Positions 8,650-18,930 of a stretch of 64,000 nucleotides of DNA are shown in pieces. The translations under genes were made by a program, and so were the position numbers. The number at the start of each line of letters is the position of its first letter. The first letter of the stretch is position 1. This DNA is from Microbacterium sp. cx-55 (GTDB taxonomy: Bacteria; Actinomycetota; Actinomycetes; Actinomycetales; Microbacteriaceae): positions 2,170,001 through 2,234,000 of the forward strand of contig NZ_CP088261.1 of NCBI RefSeq assembly GCF_021117345.1. Direction: 5' to 3'. The notes under the pieces were generated by a model. That model was not told where the DNA came from. It saw nothing but the letters and a program-made list of their open reading frames with translations, and did not search any database.

Positions 8650-9707
8650 GAGCGGGCTCCCTCGGCGGGCGCGCGTCCGCCGCGACGCTCGCCGGTGTGC
8701 TCGCGCAGCTCTTTGGGCAGCGAGAAGATGAGGTCTTCCTCGGCCGTGCGTACTTCTTCGACGTCCCGATAGCCGGCGCCGGCGAGGTCTTCGAGCACCT
8801 GCTGCACGAGGACGTCGGGGACGGATGCTCCGCTCGTCACGCCGACCGTCTCCACACCCTCGAGCCACTCCTGGCGCACCTCGTCTGCGTAGTCGACCCG
8901 GTACGCCGCCTTGGCGCCGTACTCGAGAGCGACCTCGACGAGCCGCACACTGTTGGACGAGTTCGCCGAACCGACGACGATGACGAGATCCGTGCCGACG
9001 GCGACCTTCTTGATCGCCACCTGGCGGTTCTGCGTCGCGTAGCAGATGTCATCCGACGGCGGATCCTGCAGCTGCGGGAACCGGGCGCGCAGTCGCCGCA
9101 CGGTCTCCATCGTCTCGTCGACCGACAGCGTCGTCTGCGAGAGCCACACGACCTTCGACGGGTCGCGCACCTCGATGACGTCGGCATCCGCCGGCGAGTT
9201 CACGACGGTCACGTGATCGGGGGCCTCCCCCGCCGTGCCTTCGACCTCTTCGTGTCCGTGGTGGCCGATCAGCAGGATCTCGAAATCGTCGCGCGCGAAG
9301 CGCACGGCCTCGCGGTGCACCTTCGTCACGAGCGGGCAGGTCGCATCGATGGCCTGGAGTCCGCGGTCGGATGCCGCGGAGACGACGGCCGGCGAGACGC
9401 CGTGCGCACTGAACACGACGTGCGCTCCCGGTGGGACCTCGTCGACCTCTTCGACGAACACCGCGCCGCGGGACTCGAGCTCGGCCACGACGTGCACGTT
9501 GTGCACGATCTGCTTGCGCACGTAGACGGGGGCGCCGTACCGTTCGAGCGCCTTCTCGACCGCGACGACCGCGCGGTCGACGCCGGCGCAGTACCCGCGG
9601 GGGGCGGCGAGCAGAACCCGCTTGTGTCCGGGCACCGGGATATCCTGAAGGCGGCCACGGCGCCCCGGAATGCGGGGCACGGGCAGGTGCACGGCGGGTG
9701 AACTCAC
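8646..9707 (-). CDS. ispH: 4-hydroxy-3-methylbut-2-enyl diphosphate reductase
   Basis: IspH (LytB) is the last enzyme of the MEP pathway, reducing HMBPP to IPP and DMAPP with a [4Fe-4S] cluster. The 353-residue product has the three cluster cysteines Cys40 (RGYCAGV), Cys124 (DATCPLV) and Cys222 (ICYATQNR), with HGV and TSGAS signature loops, at slightly above usual length. GTG 9707 is favoured because TAGACT lies exactly 6 nt upstream, a leaderless arrangement. The downstream membrane protein gene overlaps its stop. The product supplies precursors for UppS, encoded at 18047. Confidence 0.96.
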   Translation of the reverse strand: MSSPAVHLPVPRIPGRRGRLQDIPVPGHKRVLLAAPRGYCAGVDRAVVAVEKALERYGAPVYVRKQIVHNVHVVAELESRGAVFVEEVDEVPPGAHVVFSAHGVSPAVVSAASDRGLQAIDATCPLVTKVHREAVRFARDDFEILLIGHHGHEEVEGTAGEAPDHVTVVNSPADADVIEVRDPSKVVWLSQTTLSVDETMETVRRLRARFPQLQDPPSDDICYATQNRQVAIKKVAVGTDLVIVVGSANSSNSVRLVEVALEYGAKAAYRVDYADEVRQEWLEGVETVGVTSGASVPDVLVQQVLEDLAGAGYRDVEEVRTAEEDLIFSLPKELREHTGERRGGRAPAEGARS

Positions 9708-9713
9708 TCCTCG

Positions 9714-9719
9714 AGTCTA
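9714..9719 (-). promoter_or_regulatory. Putative -10 element for ispH
   Basis: TAGACT on the minus strand, then CGAGGA, then the GTG start. It lies in the 57-bp gap divergent from xseA. Confidence 0.5.
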
Positions 9720-9764
9720 TGGGCGCCGCCTGGGCACCGGCCGAAGCACGCACGAGGAGCACGT

Positions 9765-11066
9765 ATGACGCGGTTCGCACCGGATCCGATTCCCGGGCAG
9801 GCTCCCTCCCCCGACTCCGTGCATCCGCGCGAAGCGACCAAAGACGCCCCGACGTCCGTCGCCCGCTTCAACGAGACCATCCGCGCGTTCATCTCCGGAT
9901 GGGGCTCGGTGTGGGTCGAGGGCGAGATCACGTCGTGGAACGTGCGCGGCGGAAACGTGTACGGCCGCCTGAAAGACCTCGAGGCCGATTCGAGCGTCAG
10001 CTTCCGGTTGTGGTCGTCGACGCTGCAGCGCCTTCCCGACGATCTGAAGGTGGGCGACCGGGTCATCGCGAGCGTCAAAGCCGACTACTTCGTCAAGACC
10101 GGCGACTTCAGCGTTCTCGTCGCGACGATGCGACACACGGGCCTCGGCGACCAGCTGGAGAAGCTCGAGAAGCTGCGCGCGACGCTCCGAGCCGAGGGGC
10201 TCTTCTCCGCCGCCCGGAAGAAGCCGCTGCCGTTCCTTCCGCAGGTCGTGGGTCTCATCACGGGCGAGCGATCGGATGCGGAGAAAGACGTGCACCGCAA
10301 CGCCGAGCTCCGCTGGCCCCAGGTGGCGTTCCGCACAGTGCACGCCGCCGTGCAGGGCGACCGCTGCGTGCCCGAGACGATCGCCGCCCTCCAGCAGCTG
10401 GACGCCGACCCCGAAGTCGATGTCATCATCATCGCCCGCGGCGGCGGCGACCCGCAGCACCTGCTCGGCTTCAGCGACGAACGTCTGCTGCGCGCCGTCG
10501 CTGCCGCCACGACGCCGGTGGTCTCGGCGATCGGCCACGAGAACGACCATCCACTGCTCGATGACGTCGCCGACCTCCGCGCGTCGACGCCGACGGATGC
10601 GGCCAAGCGCGTCGTGCCCGATGTGAACGAGCAGCGGGCCCTGGTGCGCCAGCTGCGGTCGCGACTCGGGTCCCGCCTGGCGCTTCGCATCTCGCACGAC
10701 ATCGCCCAGCTCGAACAGCTGCGCTCCCGCCCGGTGCTCCGCGCTCCGGAGGGGGCGATCGAGCGCCGTGCGCACGAGGTCGAGCTGCTCGCCGGGCGGG
10801 GCCGCAGCATCCTGGACCGGCGCACTACCCGCGGCGCGCGCGAGGTGACGGAGCTCCGTGCATCGCTGCGCGCACTGTCGCCGGGGGCGACACTCGCACG
10901 CGGCTACGCGATCGCCCATGTGCCGGGCGGCGTCATCGTGCGCGACGCCGCGCAGGCACCCGATGGCACCGAGGTGGTCGTCACCGTGGGGCGCGGCTCG
11001 TTCGCGGCTCGATCGGCCGGCGAGATCGCCGAAACGGCGTCCGGCGAACGTCCGACGCCCGCCTAG
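9765..11066 (+). CDS. xseA: Exodeoxyribonuclease VII large subunit
   Basis: Catalytic subunit of exonuclease VII, which degrades single-stranded DNA from both ends to short oligonucleotides. The 433-residue product has the N-terminal OB fold ([23 protein letters not shown]), then the catalytic core ([14 protein letters not shown], the [10 protein letters not shown] segment, [27 protein letters not shown]) and a coiled-coil C-terminus. ATG 9765 has a GAGGAG ribosome site. The small subunit xseB follows directly. Confidence 0.96.
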   Translation: MTRFAPDPIPGQAPSPDSVHPREATKDAPTSVARFNETIRAFISGWGSVWVEGEITSWNVRGGNVYGRLKDLEADSSVSFRLWSSTLQRLPDDLKVGDRVIASVKADYFVKTGDFSVLVATMRHTGLGDQLEKLEKLRATLRAEGLFSAARKKPLPFLPQVVGLITGERSDAEKDVHRNAELRWPQVAFRTVHAAVQGDRCVPETIAALQQLDADPEVDVIIIARGGGDPQHLLGFSDERLLRAVAAATTPVVSAIGHENDHPLLDDVADLRASTPTDAAKRVVPDVNEQRALVRQLRSRLGSRLALRISHDIAQLEQLRSRPVLRAPEGAIERRAHEVELLAGRGRSILDRRTTRGAREVTELRASLRALSPGATLARGYAIAHVPGGVIVRDAAQAPDGTEVVVTVGRGSFAARSAGEIAETASGERPTPA

Positions 11067-11076
11067 AATGGGAGCC

Positions 11077-11310
11077 ATGTCCGTCCCGGAGGAGAGCGCC
11101 GTCGCCGACGTCTCGACCCTCTCGTTCGAGCAGGCCCGCGACGAACTGGTCACGGTCGTCGCCGAACTCGAGCAGGGCGCGCCGACTCTCGAACACTCGC
11201 TCGCCCTGTGGGAACGGGGCGAGGCCCTCGCCGCACGCTGCGAGGAATGGCTGCTCGGCGCGAAGCGGCGCCTCGACGCGGCACGAAATGTCGCCGAGGG
11301 CGACGCCTGA
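11077..11310 (+). CDS. xseB: Exodeoxyribonuclease VII small subunit
   Basis: A 77-residue all-helical subunit that coats the XseA stalk. It shows the family pattern [39 protein letters not shown] and a charged tail. ATG 11077 gives the usual size. TAGAAT, which overlaps the xseA stop codon, lies 7 nt upstream, so besides read-through from xseA it may have its own leaderless transcript. An in-frame ATG at 11068 would add three residues. Its stop overlaps the next start (TGATG). Confidence 0.93.
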   Translation: MSVPEESAVADVSTLSFEQARDELVTVVAELEQGAPTLEHSLALWERGEALAARCEEWLLGAKRRLDAARNVAEGDA

Positions 11311-11948
11311 TGGCACGTTCCGACCGGGTGGTCGCAGAGCTCGGTCGTCCCGAGACACCCGATGAGACCGCGGCGCGCAAGGCCGAGTCATCTCGCATCT
11401 ACCGGTCCAGCCAGACCTTCCGGAACCTCATCGCCGCCCTGATCGCGACGCTCGTCGTGGTCGCCATGGTCTTCTTCGGCGTGCCGCGCGGCACGCCGGT
11501 CGCGCCGGACCCGATCGATGTGGCCGAGGTCGCGCAGCGCATCTCCGCCGCCTACGAGCGTCCCGTCATCGTCCCCGACGTTCCCGACGACTGGAGTGTC
11601 AACGCCGCGCAGCTCGAGGGCGACGACGTGTCGGCCTTCACGATCGTCTACGCGTTCGGCGACACGAACGGTCTGCGCGTCGCGCAGGCCTTCGACCCCG
11701 ACCCCGCGTGGGCCTCGCGCACGCTCTCCGGTGAGACGCCGGACGGCACCGACACGATCGACGGCATCACCTGGGACCGCTACGAGATCAGCAACCCGTC
11801 GCGCGCGGGCAACATCTCCCTCGCCCTCGCGACGAGCGCCGGTTCCGATCAGATCCTGATCTACGGCAACACGGATGCCGACACCGCCGCATCCGTCGCG
11901 TCGTCCCTCACCGACCAGATCACCGCACTGCGCGAGGAGTCACCGTGA
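11310..11948 (+). CDS. DUF4245 family membrane-anchored protein
   Basis: A 212-residue protein with a cytoplasmic N-terminus (about 38 residues), one membrane anchor (NLIAALIATLVVVAMVFFGVP) and an extracellular domain that matches DUF4245, an actinobacterial family commonly found beside xseB. Function is unknown. The start ATG overlaps the xseB stop (TGATG), and its own stop overlaps the carbonic anhydrase start (GTGA), so the genes from xseA to the anhydrase read as one coupled operon. Confidence 0.88.
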   Translation: MARSDRVVAELGRPETPDETAARKAESSRIYRSSQTFRNLIAALIATLVVVAMVFFGVPRGTPVAPDPIDVAEVAQRISAAYERPVIVPDVPDDWSVNAAQLEGDDVSAFTIVYAFGDTNGLRVAQAFDPDPAWASRTLSGETPDGTDTIDGITWDRYEISNPSRAGNISLALATSAGSDQILIYGNTDADTAASVASSLTDQITALREESP

Positions 11949-12595
11949 CCGAGAACAACCCGAGCCCGCGCCAGGTCTGGACCGAGATGCTCGAGGGCAA
12001 CGCGCGCTTCGTCGCCGGAACCCCGCGGCACCCGCGCCAGGACGTCGACCGTCGTCATGAGCTCGCCGGCGGGCAGCGCCCCCGCGCGGCGCTGTTCGGC
12101 TGCTCGGACTCGCGGCTCGCCGCCGAGATCATCTTCGACGAAGGACTCGGCGACCTGTTCGTCGTGCGAAACGCCGGGCAGGTCATGTCGGACTCGGTCG
12201 TCGGCAGCCTCGAGTACGCCGTCGAGGTGCTCGGCACCCCGTTGATCGTCGTGCTCGGTCACGACGAGTGCGGCGCCGTCCGTGCCGCGATCGACAGCAC
12301 GTCCCCGGACGCCCCCGCCCTTCCCGCGCGCATCTGGCGCCAGATCGCGCCGATCGTGCCGGCCGTCCGCCGCGTGCAGGTCACCGGCGGCACCAACGCC
12401 CTGACGGTGAACGCCGAGCAGGTCGGCCGCGAACACCTCCGCGATACCGTGAACGAACTGCTGCATTCGTCCGAGCTCATCAGCGCGGCCGTCGCCGAGG
12501 GTCGCCTCGCGATCGTCGCGGTCAACTACCGGCTCGCCGAAGGCGAAGCCGTGCCGGACTTCATCGTCGGCGCCGCAGACGACGCGGCCGCCTGA
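11945..12595 (+). CDS. Beta-class carbonic anhydrase
   Basis: Interconverts CO2 and bicarbonate, which would feed PEP carboxylase (encoded at 37775) and other carboxylations. The 216-residue product has the zinc ligands Cys53 (CSDSR, with the Asp55-Arg dyad), His106 and Cys109 (GHDECG), defining the beta class. There is no signal peptide, so it is cytoplasmic. GTG 11945 has GAGGAG upstream and overlaps the DUF4245 gene by 4 bp. Confidence 0.95.
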   Translation: MTENNPSPRQVWTEMLEGNARFVAGTPRHPRQDVDRRHELAGGQRPRAALFGCSDSRLAAEIIFDEGLGDLFVVRNAGQVMSDSVVGSLEYAVEVLGTPLIVVLGHDECGAVRAAIDSTSPDAPALPARIWRQIAPIVPAVRRVQVTGGTNALTVNAEQVGREHLRDTVNELLHSSELISAAVAEGRLAIVAVNYRLAEGEAVPDFIVGAADDAAA

Positions 12596-12633
12596 CCCAC
12601 CATCCACCGCAGAAACGTCAGAGGAGACACCAC

Positions 12634-14028
12634 GTGGCTGAGATCGAGTACCGCATCGAGCACGACACGATGGGAGAGGTGCGGGTTCCCGCATCCGCCC
12701 TCTACGGAGCGCAGACGCAGCGTGCGGTGGAGAACTTCCCGATCTCGGGCGACGTGCTCGCCCCGGCCCAGATCGTCGCGCTCGCGCGTATCAAGAAGGC
12801 CGCAGCTCACGCCAACAAGGCGCTCGGCACCCTCGACGCACGCATCGCCGACGCGATCGCACGCGCCGCCGATCGCATCATCGCCGGTGAGTACGCCGAT
12901 CAGTTCCCGATCGACGTCTACCAGACCGGCAGCGGCACCTCGACGAATATGAACATGAACGAGGTGCTCGCGACTCTCGCGACCGCCGACCTCGGCGACA
13001 CGGTGCACCCGAACGACCACGTCAACGCATCGCAGTCCTCGAACGACGTTTTCCCGACCTCGGTGCACATCGCCGCGACGCAGGAGCTCATCGACGATCT
13101 GATCCCGGCACTCGACCACCTCGCGGTCGCCCTCGAAGCGAAGGCCGAGCTCTGGAAGGATGCGGTCAAGTCCGGTCGCACGCACCTGATGGACGCGACC
13201 CCGGTCACCCTCGGGCAGGAGTTCGGCGGCTACGCACGGCAGATCCGACTCGGCATCGAGCGCGTGCAGTCCGTCCTCCCGCGCGTGGCCGAGGTGCCGC
13301 TCGGTGGCACCGCGGTCGGCACCGGCATCAACACGCCGAACGGCTTCCCGCAGCGCGTGCTCGAGCTGATCGTCGCCGAGACCGAGCTGCCTATCACCGA
13401 GGCGAAAGACCACTTCGAGGCGCAGGCCAACCGTGATGGTCTGGTCGAGGCCTCCGGTGCTCTCCGCACGATCGCCGTCTCGCTCACGAAGATCAACAAC
13501 GATCTGCGCTGGATGGGCTCGGGCCCGAACACGGGTCTCGGCGAACTGCACATCCCCGACCTGCAGCCCGGGTCATCGATCATGCCCGGCAAGGTCAACC
13601 CCGTAGTGCCCGAGGCCACGCTCATGGTCTGCGCGCGCGTGATCGGCAACGACGCGACGATCGCGTGGGCCGGCGCATCCGGGTCGTTCGAACTGAACGT
13701 CGCGATCCCGGTCATGGGTACCGCGCTCCTCGAGTCGATCCGGCTGCTCGCCAACACGGTTCGCGTGCTCGCCGACAAGACCATCACGGGCCTCGAGGCC
13801 AACCTCGAGCGGGCTGCGTCGTACGCGGGCATGTCGCCCTCGATCGTGACGCCGCTCAACAAGCTGATCGGCTACGAGGCCGCCGCGAAGATCGCCAAGC
13901 ACGCGGTCGCCGAGGGCATCACCGTCCGCGAGGCGGTCGTCGATCTCGGGTACCTCGAACGCGGTGAACTCACCGCGGAGCAGCTCGACGAGAAGCTCGA
14001 TCTGCTCTCCATGACGCACCCGGGCTAA
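12634..14028 (+). CDS. fumC: Class II fumarate hydratase
   Basis: Oxygen-stable, iron-free fumarase of the TCA cycle (fumarate to malate). The 464-residue product carries the family signature [11 protein letters not shown], the active-site loop region [14 protein letters not shown], and [11 protein letters not shown], at normal length. The GTG at 12634 is chosen because of the GAGGAG site and because the N-terminus [15 protein letters not shown] matches the family; the open frame extends further upstream only through the carbonic anhydrase gene. It follows that gene by 38 bp. Confidence 0.97.
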   Translation: MAEIEYRIEHDTMGEVRVPASALYGAQTQRAVENFPISGDVLAPAQIVALARIKKAAAHANKALGTLDARIADAIARAADRIIAGEYADQFPIDVYQTGSGTSTNMNMNEVLATLATADLGDTVHPNDHVNASQSSNDVFPTSVHIAATQELIDDLIPALDHLAVALEAKAELWKDAVKSGRTHLMDATPVTLGQEFGGYARQIRLGIERVQSVLPRVAEVPLGGTAVGTGINTPNGFPQRVLELIVAETELPITEAKDHFEAQANRDGLVEASGALRTIAVSLTKINNDLRWMGSGPNTGLGELHIPDLQPGSSIMPGKVNPVVPEATLMVCARVIGNDATIAWAGASGSFELNVAIPVMGTALLESIRLLANTVRVLADKTITGLEANLERAASYAGMSPSIVTPLNKLIGYEAAAKIAKHAVAEGITVREAVVDLGYLERGELTAEQLDEKLDLLSMTHPG

Positions 14029-14057
14029 CCCGGTCGTCAGGCCCGCCCCGACCGCGC

Positions 14058-14063
14058 CATAAT
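14058..14063 (+). promoter_or_regulatory. Putative -10 element for the 14070 sensor kinase
   Basis: CATAAT, then 6 nt (CGGATC), then the GTG start: a leaderless arrangement. No clear -35. Confidence 0.45.
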
Positions 14064-14069
14064 CGGATC

Positions 14070-15524
14070 GTGAGTCAATCGCCGAGAATGTTCTCGGCGC
14101 GCGTGAAGACACTGGGGGCAATCCTCGTCGTGGCGTGCGTCGGGCTGATCGTCGCGGGCGCCGTCACGTTCTCGATCCAGTATTCGCGCACGATGGACGA
14201 CATCGATGAGCGGCTCGTCCAGAAGATCTCGGCGCTGCGTTCGGCACAGGGGTACGGCTCCACGAGCGCTTACGTCGAGAGCATCGTCTCGGGCTTCCTC
14301 ACCGCCGAGAACGAGGGCGTGATCGGTCTACTGAGCGACGGTTCCGAGGTGAGTCCCTACGGCGGCAATGGGTTCGTCTCGATGGAGTCGACCGCGTTGC
14401 AGGATGCGGGGCGCGCGTCGATCGGCGGCGACGGTGCCGTGCTCGGCACCGTCCGCACCGAGCACGGCGACGTGCGGTACATCGCGCTTCCGGTGGAGGT
14501 GGCGGGCGACCCCACGCAGGCCGTTTATCTGCGGGCTGTGGCGCTCGATGTGGAACTGTCGCCGGTCGCCTCAGCCATCATGACCTACGTCATCGCCGCG
14601 GTCTTGGTCATGGCCGCCACCGGAGTCGCGAGCTGGTTCCTCACCGGGCGTTTGCTCTCCCCGATCCGCCAGATGCGGGAGGCGGCGGATGCGGTCTCCT
14701 TCGACGATCTCGGCACTCGCGTGCCCGAGAGCGGCGACCATGAATTCGCCGATCTGTCGCGCACGATGAACTCGATGCTCGACCGGCTGGAGTCCTCGGT
14801 CAGCAGCCAGCGCCAACTCCTCGACGACATCCGCCATGAGCTCAAGACCCCGATCACGATCGTGCGCGGGCACCTCGAGATGATGGACGTCGACGACCGC
14901 AGCGACGTCGTCAGCATCCGGGAACTCGGCATCTCGGAACTCGACCGGATGACACGACTCGTCGACGACATCGACCTGCTGTCGTCGGCGCAGGGCGATC
15001 AGTTCGAAATGCGTCCCATCGACGTCGGGATGCTGACCGACCGCATCGGCGAGTTGGCCTCCGCGATCCCCGGGCATCCGTTCACCATCACGGCCCGCGG
15101 GCGCGGGGTCGTCGTCGGGGATGCGGACCGCCTGACCCAGGCGTGGCTGCAGCTGGCCGACAACGCGGCGAAGTACACACCCACCAACTCCCCCATCGAG
15201 ATCGGCAGTGATCTCGACGGGAACGAGGCGCGACTGTGGGTGCGCGACCACGGTGCGGGCATCCCGCCCGCTGCGCGGCGACGGATCTTCCAGCGATTCG
15301 CCCGGGTCGACACGAATCGCAGCATCGAGGGATCCGGGCTCGGCCTCGCGATCGTCGAGACGATCGCGCAGGCGCACCTCGGGTCGTGCGCCGTCACCGA
15401 CACCCCCGGGGGCGGGGCGACCTTCACGATCCACGTTCCCACGGGGCAGCACAGCTCCGCATCCGTCATTCCCACACCCGTGCGCGCCGGCGACGTCGTG
15501 CTGCAGCGAGAGGCCACCACATGA
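14070..15524 (+). CDS. Sensor histidine kinase
   Basis: A membrane sensor kinase of 484 residues. Two membrane helices (about 15-37 and 168-193) enclose an extracellular sensor domain of about 130 residues, followed by HAMP, the dimerisation domain with phosphoacceptor His256 (DIRHELKTPI), and a HATPase domain with N box (LADNAAKYT) and G boxes (DHGAGIP, GSGLGLAI). The signal is unknown. It is coupled to the response regulator by an ATGA overlap. An in-frame ATG at 14088 is an alternative start, but the CATAAT spacing favours GTG 14070. Confidence 0.94.
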   Translation: MSQSPRMFSARVKTLGAILVVACVGLIVAGAVTFSIQYSRTMDDIDERLVQKISALRSAQGYGSTSAYVESIVSGFLTAENEGVIGLLSDGSEVSPYGGNGFVSMESTALQDAGRASIGGDGAVLGTVRTEHGDVRYIALPVEVAGDPTQAVYLRAVALDVELSPVASAIMTYVIAAVLVMAATGVASWFLTGRLLSPIRQMREAADAVSFDDLGTRVPESGDHEFADLSRTMNSMLDRLESSVSSQRQLLDDIRHELKTPITIVRGHLEMMDVDDRSDVVSIRELGISELDRMTRLVDDIDLLSSAQGDQFEMRPIDVGMLTDRIGELASAIPGHPFTITARGRGVVVGDADRLTQAWLQLADNAAKYTPTNSPIEIGSDLDGNEARLWVRDHGAGIPPAARRRIFQRFARVDTNRSIEGSGLGLAIVETIAQAHLGSCAVTDTPGGGATFTIHVPTGQHSSASVIPTPVRAGDVVLQREATT

Positions 15525-16177
15525 CACTCATCCTCATCGCGGAAGACGAACCGAGGATCTCCTCGTTCGTCCGCCGCGGTCTCGAGTCGGCCGGATTCGC
15601 GGCCGAGGTGGTCGAGTCCGGTGACGACGCCCTGGACCGTGCCCTGTCGGGCGACGCCGACCTGCTGCTGCTCGACGTCGGCCTGCCCGGCCTCGACGGC
15701 TTTGAGGTGCTGCGGCATCTGCGCGGGCAGGGGTCGAACCTTCCGGTGATCATGCTGACCGCCCGCAGCAGCACCCGCGACACGGTGGATGGCCTCAACG
15801 CGGGCGCGAACGACTACGTGCCGAAGCCGTTCAAGTTCGACGAGTTGCTCGCCCGGGTGCGGTCTCGGCTGCGTGAGAACGTCGCCACCGGCAGCATCGC
15901 GATCGTGCACGGCGACGTCACGCTCGACGTCCTGTCGCGACGGGCGACCGTCACCGGCCGCGAGGTCGACCTGTCCGCCCGCGAGTTCGCCCTCGCCGAG
16001 CAGTTCCTCCGCCACCCCGGACAGGTACTCAGCCGGGAGCAGCTGCTCAGCCGCGTGTGGGGTCTGGATTTCGACCCGGGGTCAAACGTCGTCGACGTAT
16101 ACGTGCGCTACCTGCGCGCCAAGTTCGGCCACGATCGCATCGCGACCGTGCGCGGCGCCGGGTATCGCTGGGAGTAA
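15521..16177 (+). CDS. OmpR-family response regulator
   Basis: A 218-residue DNA-binding response regulator. The receiver domain has the acidic pair Glu8-Asp9, phosphoacceptor Asp52 (LDVGLPG) and the conserved Lys in VPKPF; the C-terminal winged helix ends with VRGAGYRWE. It is the partner of the kinase encoded immediately upstream, with a 4-bp overlap. Target genes are not evident: the next gene on this strand is far away and a strong terminator follows. ATG 15521 matches the usual receiver start. Confidence 0.95.
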   Translation: MTLILIAEDEPRISSFVRRGLESAGFAAEVVESGDDALDRALSGDADLLLLDVGLPGLDGFEVLRHLRGQGSNLPVIMLTARSSTRDTVDGLNAGANDYVPKPFKFDELLARVRSRLRENVATGSIAIVHGDVTLDVLSRRATVTGREVDLSAREFALAEQFLRHPGQVLSREQLLSRVWGLDFDPGSNVVDVYVRYLRAKFGHDRIATVRGAGYRWE

Positions 16178-16250
16178 GCACCGCGGCCGGGAGACACCAC
16201 CGCGAATTGCTGCCGCTGCACGCCCGCGGCGTCTTCCGCGCGCACGAAGA

Positions 16251-16280
16251 AGCCCCCGGCGCTGGGGGACGCCGGGGGCT
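16251..16280 (+). terminator. Intrinsic terminator after the two-component operon
   Basis: An 11-bp perfect stem (AGCCCCCGGCG/CGCCGGGGGCT) with an 8-nt loop, 74 bp after the response-regulator stop. No U tract follows, as is common in GC-rich actinobacteria. Confidence 0.7.
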
Positions 16281-16495
16281 GTAGAGATACACGAGACCCG
16301 AACTCGCGATCGTCGCCACCTCACCGGGGGGAATCGGCGTCGACGTATCTCTCTTATCCGCCCGCGGAACTCGAGAATCCGACGGGCGATGGATGACCTT
16401 GTCCTGTCATCCAAGGACTCCATGGTGACCCGGCCAGGTGAGAGCGAGAGGAGCCGACGGTGAGAAAGCTCTCATTCGCCCTCACCTGACCGACG
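16281..16495. other. Gene-free stretch with two hairpins
   Basis: The gap between convergent genes (16178-16495, 318 bp) holds no gene I can support. Besides the terminator it has a 7-bp hairpin at 16391-16412 (GGATGAC/GTCATCC) and a longer imperfect hairpin at 16436-16487 (outer arms AGGTGAG/CTCACCT, then GCGA/TCGC). The latter lies 9 bp beyond the phoH stop and may be its terminator. Confidence 0.5.
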
Positions 16496-17848
16496 TCACG
16501 ACAGTTCGTTCGACTCGAGCAGTCCGGTGACGAGCGCCGCGATCGCCGAGCGCTCCGACCGCGTCAGCGTGACGTGCCCGAAGAGTCCGTGCCCCTTGAG
16601 CGTTTCAATGACCGACGCGACGCCGTCGTGGCGTCCCACGCGCAGGTTGTCGCGCTGGGCGACGTCGTGGGTGAGGATGACGCGCGAGTTCTGACCGATG
16701 CGGCTGAGAACCGTCAGCAGCACGTTCCGCTCGAGCGACTGCGCCTCATCCACGATCACGAACGCGTCGTGCAGGGACCGGCCACGGATGTGCGTGAGCG
16801 GCAGCACTTCGAGCAGTCCGCGTTCGACGATCTCCTCCAGCACGTTGCCGGAGACGACCGAGCCGAGCGTGTCGAACACCGCCTGACCCCAGGGGCCCAT
16901 CTTCTCCGCAGCGTCGCCGGGGAGGTATCCGAGCTCCTGCCCTCCGACCGCGAACAGCGGCCGGAAGACGATGATCTTGCGCTGCTGCTGACGCTCCAGC
17001 ACGGCTTCCAGACCGGCGCAGAGGGCCAGCGCGGACTTTCCCGTGCCGGCGCGTCCGCCAAGCGAGACGATGCCCACCTCGGGGTCGAGCAGCAGGTCGA
17101 TCGCGATCCGCTGCTCCGCCGAGCGGCCGTGGAGACCGAAGACGTCACGGTCGCCCCGCACGAGCGTGAACTCGCCGTCGCCACTCACCCGGCCGAGCGC
17201 CGAGCCGCGTTCCGAGTGGATGATGAGGCCGGTGTTGATCGGGAGTCCGCGTACTTCTTCGCTGAGGGCGACCTCGGTCTCGTACAGGTCGCTCATCTCG
17301 TCGCCCGACAGGTCGACGTTCGCGATGCCCGTCCAGCCCGAATCGGCGGCCTGCTCGGCGAGGTACTCCTCCGCCTCGATACCGAGGGATGCGGCCTTCA
17401 CCCGCATCGGCAGGTCCTTGGAGACGACCGTGACGTGCTGGCCGTCCTGCATGAGATGCATCGCGACGGCGAGGATGCGGGTGTCGTTGTCGCCGAGGCG
17501 CATGCCGGCCGGGAGCACCGTGGGGTCGGTGTTCGACAGTTCGACGCGGAGCGACCCGCCCTCGCCCACCGGCACCGGGAAATCGAGTCGGCCGTTCTCC
17601 ACACGGAGTTCGTCGAGGTGACGGAGGGCCTGTCGGGCGAAGTACCCGAGTTCCGGGTCATGGCGTTTGGCCTCGAGCTCGGTGATGACGACGACCGGGA
17701 TCACGACGGAGTGCTCCGCGAAGCGGAAGTACGCCCGGGGATCGCTGAGGAGAACGGACGTGTCCAAAACATAAGAGCGCAAATCAGTTTCCTGATCTGC
17801 GCTCTCGAGGTCGATGGCCTGCTGCTCGGTTAGTGCTCGTGTGGTCAC
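16496..17848 (-). CDS. PIN domain-PhoH fusion ATPase (PhoH2 type)
   Basis: A 450-residue protein. The N-terminal PIN-type nuclease domain ([12 protein letters not shown], Asp29, then ITELEAKR and [10 protein letters not shown] acidic positions) is fused to a C-terminal PhoH domain with Walker [10 protein letters not shown] (about residues 262-270) and Walker B-like IVDEAQ. PhoH2 proteins are described as RNA helicase/RNase enzymes related to VapC toxins; which RNA is cut here is unknown. Start: GTG 17848 follows GGTGGGAGCGGGTT, a good ribosome site, whereas GTG 17884 has none. The ORF is monocistronic. Confidence 0.93.
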   Translation of the reverse strand: MTTRALTEQQAIDLESADQETDLRSYVLDTSVLLSDPRAYFRFAEHSVVIPVVVITELEAKRHDPELGYFARQALRHLDELRVENGRLDFPVPVGEGGSLRVELSNTDPTVLPAGMRLGDNDTRILAVAMHLMQDGQHVTVVSKDLPMRVKAASLGIEAEEYLAEQAADSGWTGIANVDLSGDEMSDLYETEVALSEEVRGLPINTGLIIHSERGSALGRVSGDGEFTLVRGDRDVFGLHGRSAEQRIAIDLLLDPEVGIVSLGGRAGTGKSALALCAGLEAVLERQQQRKIIVFRPLFAVGGQELGYLPGDAAEKMGPWGQAVFDTLGSVVSGNVLEEIVERGLLEVLPLTHIRGRSLHDAFVIVDEAQSLERNVLLTVLSRIGQNSRVILTHDVAQRDNLRVGRHDGVASVIETLKGHGLFGHVTLTRSERSAIAALVTGLLESNELS

Positions 17849-18046
17849 AACCCGCTCCCACCCTGGGATCTCTCCCGGTGTCACTCGCGTCGACCGTGGG
17901 TTGCGGATCGCATCCTGCGGCCGACCCGGTCGGGCGCCTTGCCCGATGTGAGAAACGTACGTCGCGGCCCGTCGGAGCTGCCACCCGACGCCGGGCGTGT
18001 CGCGTTACGGATTCGTGAACAAATCCGGAGGGCGATCCGCGCGGGA

Positions 18047-18832
18047 TCAGCTGCCGAAGCGGCGGTCGCGCGACGAGAAATCACGGACCGCGCGGAGGAA
18101 GTCGACCTCGCGGAGGTCGGGTCCGAGCGCCTCCACGAAGTAGAACTCGCTGTGCGCCGACTGCCACAGCAGGAAGTCGCTCAGTCGCTGCTCCCCCGAG
18201 GTGCGGATCACGAGGTCGGGGTCGGGCAGGCCTCCAGTGTAGAGGTGTTCACCGATCTGCTCGGGAGTGAGGCTCGCCGCGAGCTCTTCGAGCGAGCCGC
18301 CGCTCTCGTCGTGCTTCGTGATGATGCTGCGCACCGCATCCACGATCTCGCCCCGTCCGCCGTACCCGACCGCGAGATTGACGTGGAGACCCGTGTGCGC
18401 GGCCGTGCGCGCCTCGGTGTCGGCCAGCACACGGGCGAGGTCGGCGGGGAGGAGGTCGGATCGCCCCACGTGCTGCACGCGCCAGTCGCGCTCGTGCGAG
18501 AGCTCATCGGCGAGCTCCGCGATGATCTGGATGAGATCGGACAGCTCTTTCGAGTCGCGCTTGGTGAGGTTGTCGGTCGACAGCAGATACAGCGACACCA
18601 CGCGCACGCCGAGGTCGTCGCACCAGCGCAAGAACTCGCGCATCTTGGCGGCGCCGGCGCGATGCCCGTGGGCGGCGGAGTCGTAGCCGAGCTGACGCGC
18701 CCACCGACGGTTGCCGTCGATCATCATCGCCACGTGCCCCGGGACGGTCTGCGCCGCGATCTGTCGCCGAAGCCGGTTGCTGTACAGCCGGTACAGCGGC
18801 CCCCGACCCTCGCTCGCGCGTCCCGTGCTCAC
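18047..18832 (-). CDS. uppS: Isoprenyl (polyprenyl) diphosphate synthase, UppS family
   Basis: cis-Prenyltransferase that condenses IPP onto an allylic primer to make the lipid carrier for cell-wall synthesis. The 261-residue product has catalytic Asp39 in MMIDGNRRWA, the HGHRAGA segment, and the RTSGEQRLSDFLLWQ signature. Whether it is a full-length undecaprenyl or decaprenyl synthase or a short-chain Z-farnesyl synthase cannot be told by eye. GTG 18832 has TACCGT 6 nt upstream. It lies downstream of phoH's start region, on the same strand but separated by 198 bp with nothing recognisable. Confidence 0.93.
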   Translation of the reverse strand: MSTGRASEGRGPLYRLYSNRLRRQIAAQTVPGHVAMMIDGNRRWARQLGYDSAAHGHRAGAAKMREFLRWCDDLGVRVVSLYLLSTDNLTKRDSKELSDLIQIIAELADELSHERDWRVQHVGRSDLLPADLARVLADTEARTAAHTGLHVNLAVGYGGRGEIVDAVRSIITKHDESGGSLEELAASLTPEQIGEHLYTGGLPDPDLVIRTSGEQRLSDFLLWQSAHSEFYFVEALGPDLREVDFLRAVRDFSSRDRRFGS

Positions 18833-18838
18833 ACCCTT

Positions 18839-18844
18839 ACGGTA
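18839..18844 (-). promoter_or_regulatory. Putative -10 element for uppS
   Basis: TACCGT on the minus strand followed by AAGGGT and the GTG start. The same hexamer and spacing precede ppc. Confidence 0.4.
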
Positions 18845-18918
18845 CTCCGCTCGGGCGCGGCGTCCGCATCCGTCGAACCGGGCCCGGCAATGTACGGACA
18901 CCGGCATGGCGGGGCGTT

Positions 18919-18924
18919 TACGCT
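18919..18924 (+). promoter_or_regulatory. Putative -10 element for trhA
   Basis: TACGCT, then ATCCCC, then the ATG start at 18931. This predicts a leaderless mRNA. Confidence 0.45.
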
Positions 18925-18930
18925 ATCCCC

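Noticed and set aside
16496..17848. Toxin-antitoxin VapC gene
   Set aside because: The PIN domain is fused to a full PhoH ATPase and no antitoxin-like gene precedes it in coupled form.
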